From positions 1 to 6,292 of the forward strand of contig SYAK01000331.1 of the NCBI GenBank assembly GCA_005788935.1: a stretch of DNA of 6,292 bases, written 5' to 3'. This DNA comes from Pseudomonadota bacterium (GTDB taxonomy: Bacteria; Myxococcota; UBA9042; PHBI01). Within the stretch, counting starts at the first letter, position 1; every line of letters starts with the position of its first letter. The position numbers and the translations under genes were made by a program. Below are positions 5,903 through 6,292 of the stretch, piece by piece. The notes beneath the pieces are model-generated. The model was not told where the DNA came from and ran no database searches. It saw nothing but the letters and a program-made list of their open reading frames with translations.

Positions 5903-6292
5903 TCAGGGCGCGGGCTGACGGTCGCGCCAATCCTCGAGACGCGCCCGAACCGGGTCCGACAAGCGCTCGGAGCGCCGCGCCGCCGTCAGCATGCGTCGGA
6001 CTTGGGCCAGCGAGAGCCGGGGCGCGGGCGCGCGAGCCCCTTCGGCACCGGCCGGGGCCGCCTCTGCGTCGACGGCGAGGAGCCACGTGACCTCGAGGTC
6101 GTCATGGTCGGTGCGCGCCTCCCAGCGGTCGGCGATAGCGGACCAGGTGGTGGGCGGCGCGCGACGGTCCGCGAGGGCCTCGAGGGCGCGGCGGCGGACC
6201 TCTGGGGTGGTGTCCCGGGAGGCCGCGAGCAGGTGCGCGTCGACACCCTCCCCCGGCAGGTGCGTGGCGGCCCGGGTCGCGGCCATCCGCAC
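5903..6292 (-). CDS. HEAT-like repeat protein, C-terminal part (5' end missing)
   Basis: The frame is open to the right window edge, and 130 codons including the TGA stop (5903-5905) are visible. The edge codon GTG is followed by RMAATRAATHL, which looks like the middle of a HEAT helix rather than a true start, so the gene almost certainly continues outside. Residues ~1-75 read as helical pairs of HEAT type: VDAHLLAASRD, then TTPEVRRRALEALADR, a classic second helix with the PEVRRRALEAL pattern, then WSAIADRWEA and DLEVTWLLAVDAE. An Ala/Pro-rich linker (~76-92) leads to a final charged helix pair (SLAQVRRMLTAARR and DPVRARLEDWRDR). HEAT repeats are protein-binding scaffolds; no catalytic motif is visible. 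It is 177 bases upstream of the lipoprotein gene on the same strand, but a hairpin and a possible promoter lie between them. Confidence 0.75.
   Translation of the reverse strand: MRMAATRAATHLPGEGVDAHLLAASRDTTPEVRRRALEALADRRAPPTTWSAIADRWEARTDHDDLEVTWLLAVDAEAAPAGAEGARAPAPRLSLAQVRRMLTAARRSERLSDPVRARLEDWRDRQPAP

Noticed and set aside
6290..6292. GTG as the true start of the HEAT-like protein
   Set aside because: The following residues look like the inside of a HEAT helix, and the codon is the last of the window, so the frame most likely continues.

Overview
The window is very GC-rich with strongly GC-ending codons. It carries a long lipoprotein-like protein whose N-terminal third is a tandem array of Cys/Asp repeats of the 'NGxDDDGDGxxDCADxDC' kind. 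That combination, with a TPR-CHAT protein and a HEAT-like protein nearby, points to Myxococcota or a related deltaproteobacterial lineage. This is an inference from style, not from a marker gene.

Layout. (a) 1-1512 (+): the 3' part of a TPR-CHAT protein, open at the left window edge, with the His-Cys pair of a caspase-like (clan CD) peptidase. (b) 1509-1994 (+): a complete MutT-like Nudix hydrolase whose ATG overlaps the CHAT stop codon by 4 bases, so the two are probably cotranscribed and translationally coupled. (c) 1995-2095: a short convergent intergenic gap holding a strong bulged hairpin (likely two-way terminator) and a decayed in-frame copy of the last ~20 codons of the Nudix gene. 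(d) 2096-5725 (-): one 1209-residue predicted exported lipoprotein. It has 12 four-cysteine, acidic (probably calcium-binding, MopE-like) repeats, then a ~500-residue mostly helical region I do not recognise, then a beta-rich C-terminal domain. (e) 5726-5902: a 177-base gap with a hairpin just after the upstream gene, a possible promoter at the most AT-rich spot, and a good ribosome binding site. (f) 5903-6292 (-): the C-terminal end of a HEAT-like repeat protein, open at the right edge.

How the parts relate. The plus-strand pair (CHAT peptidase plus nucleotide-pool-type Nudix enzyme) forms one unit. The minus-strand lipoprotein looks like its own transcription unit, facing the pair tail to tail. 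There is no sign of a mobile element, CRISPR array, RNA gene or integrase. The observations most worth a second look are the duplicated Nudix tail, an abrupt codon-usage island at the TPR/CHAT junction, the homogenised repeats, and the unrecognised 780-residue C-terminal part of the lipoprotein.
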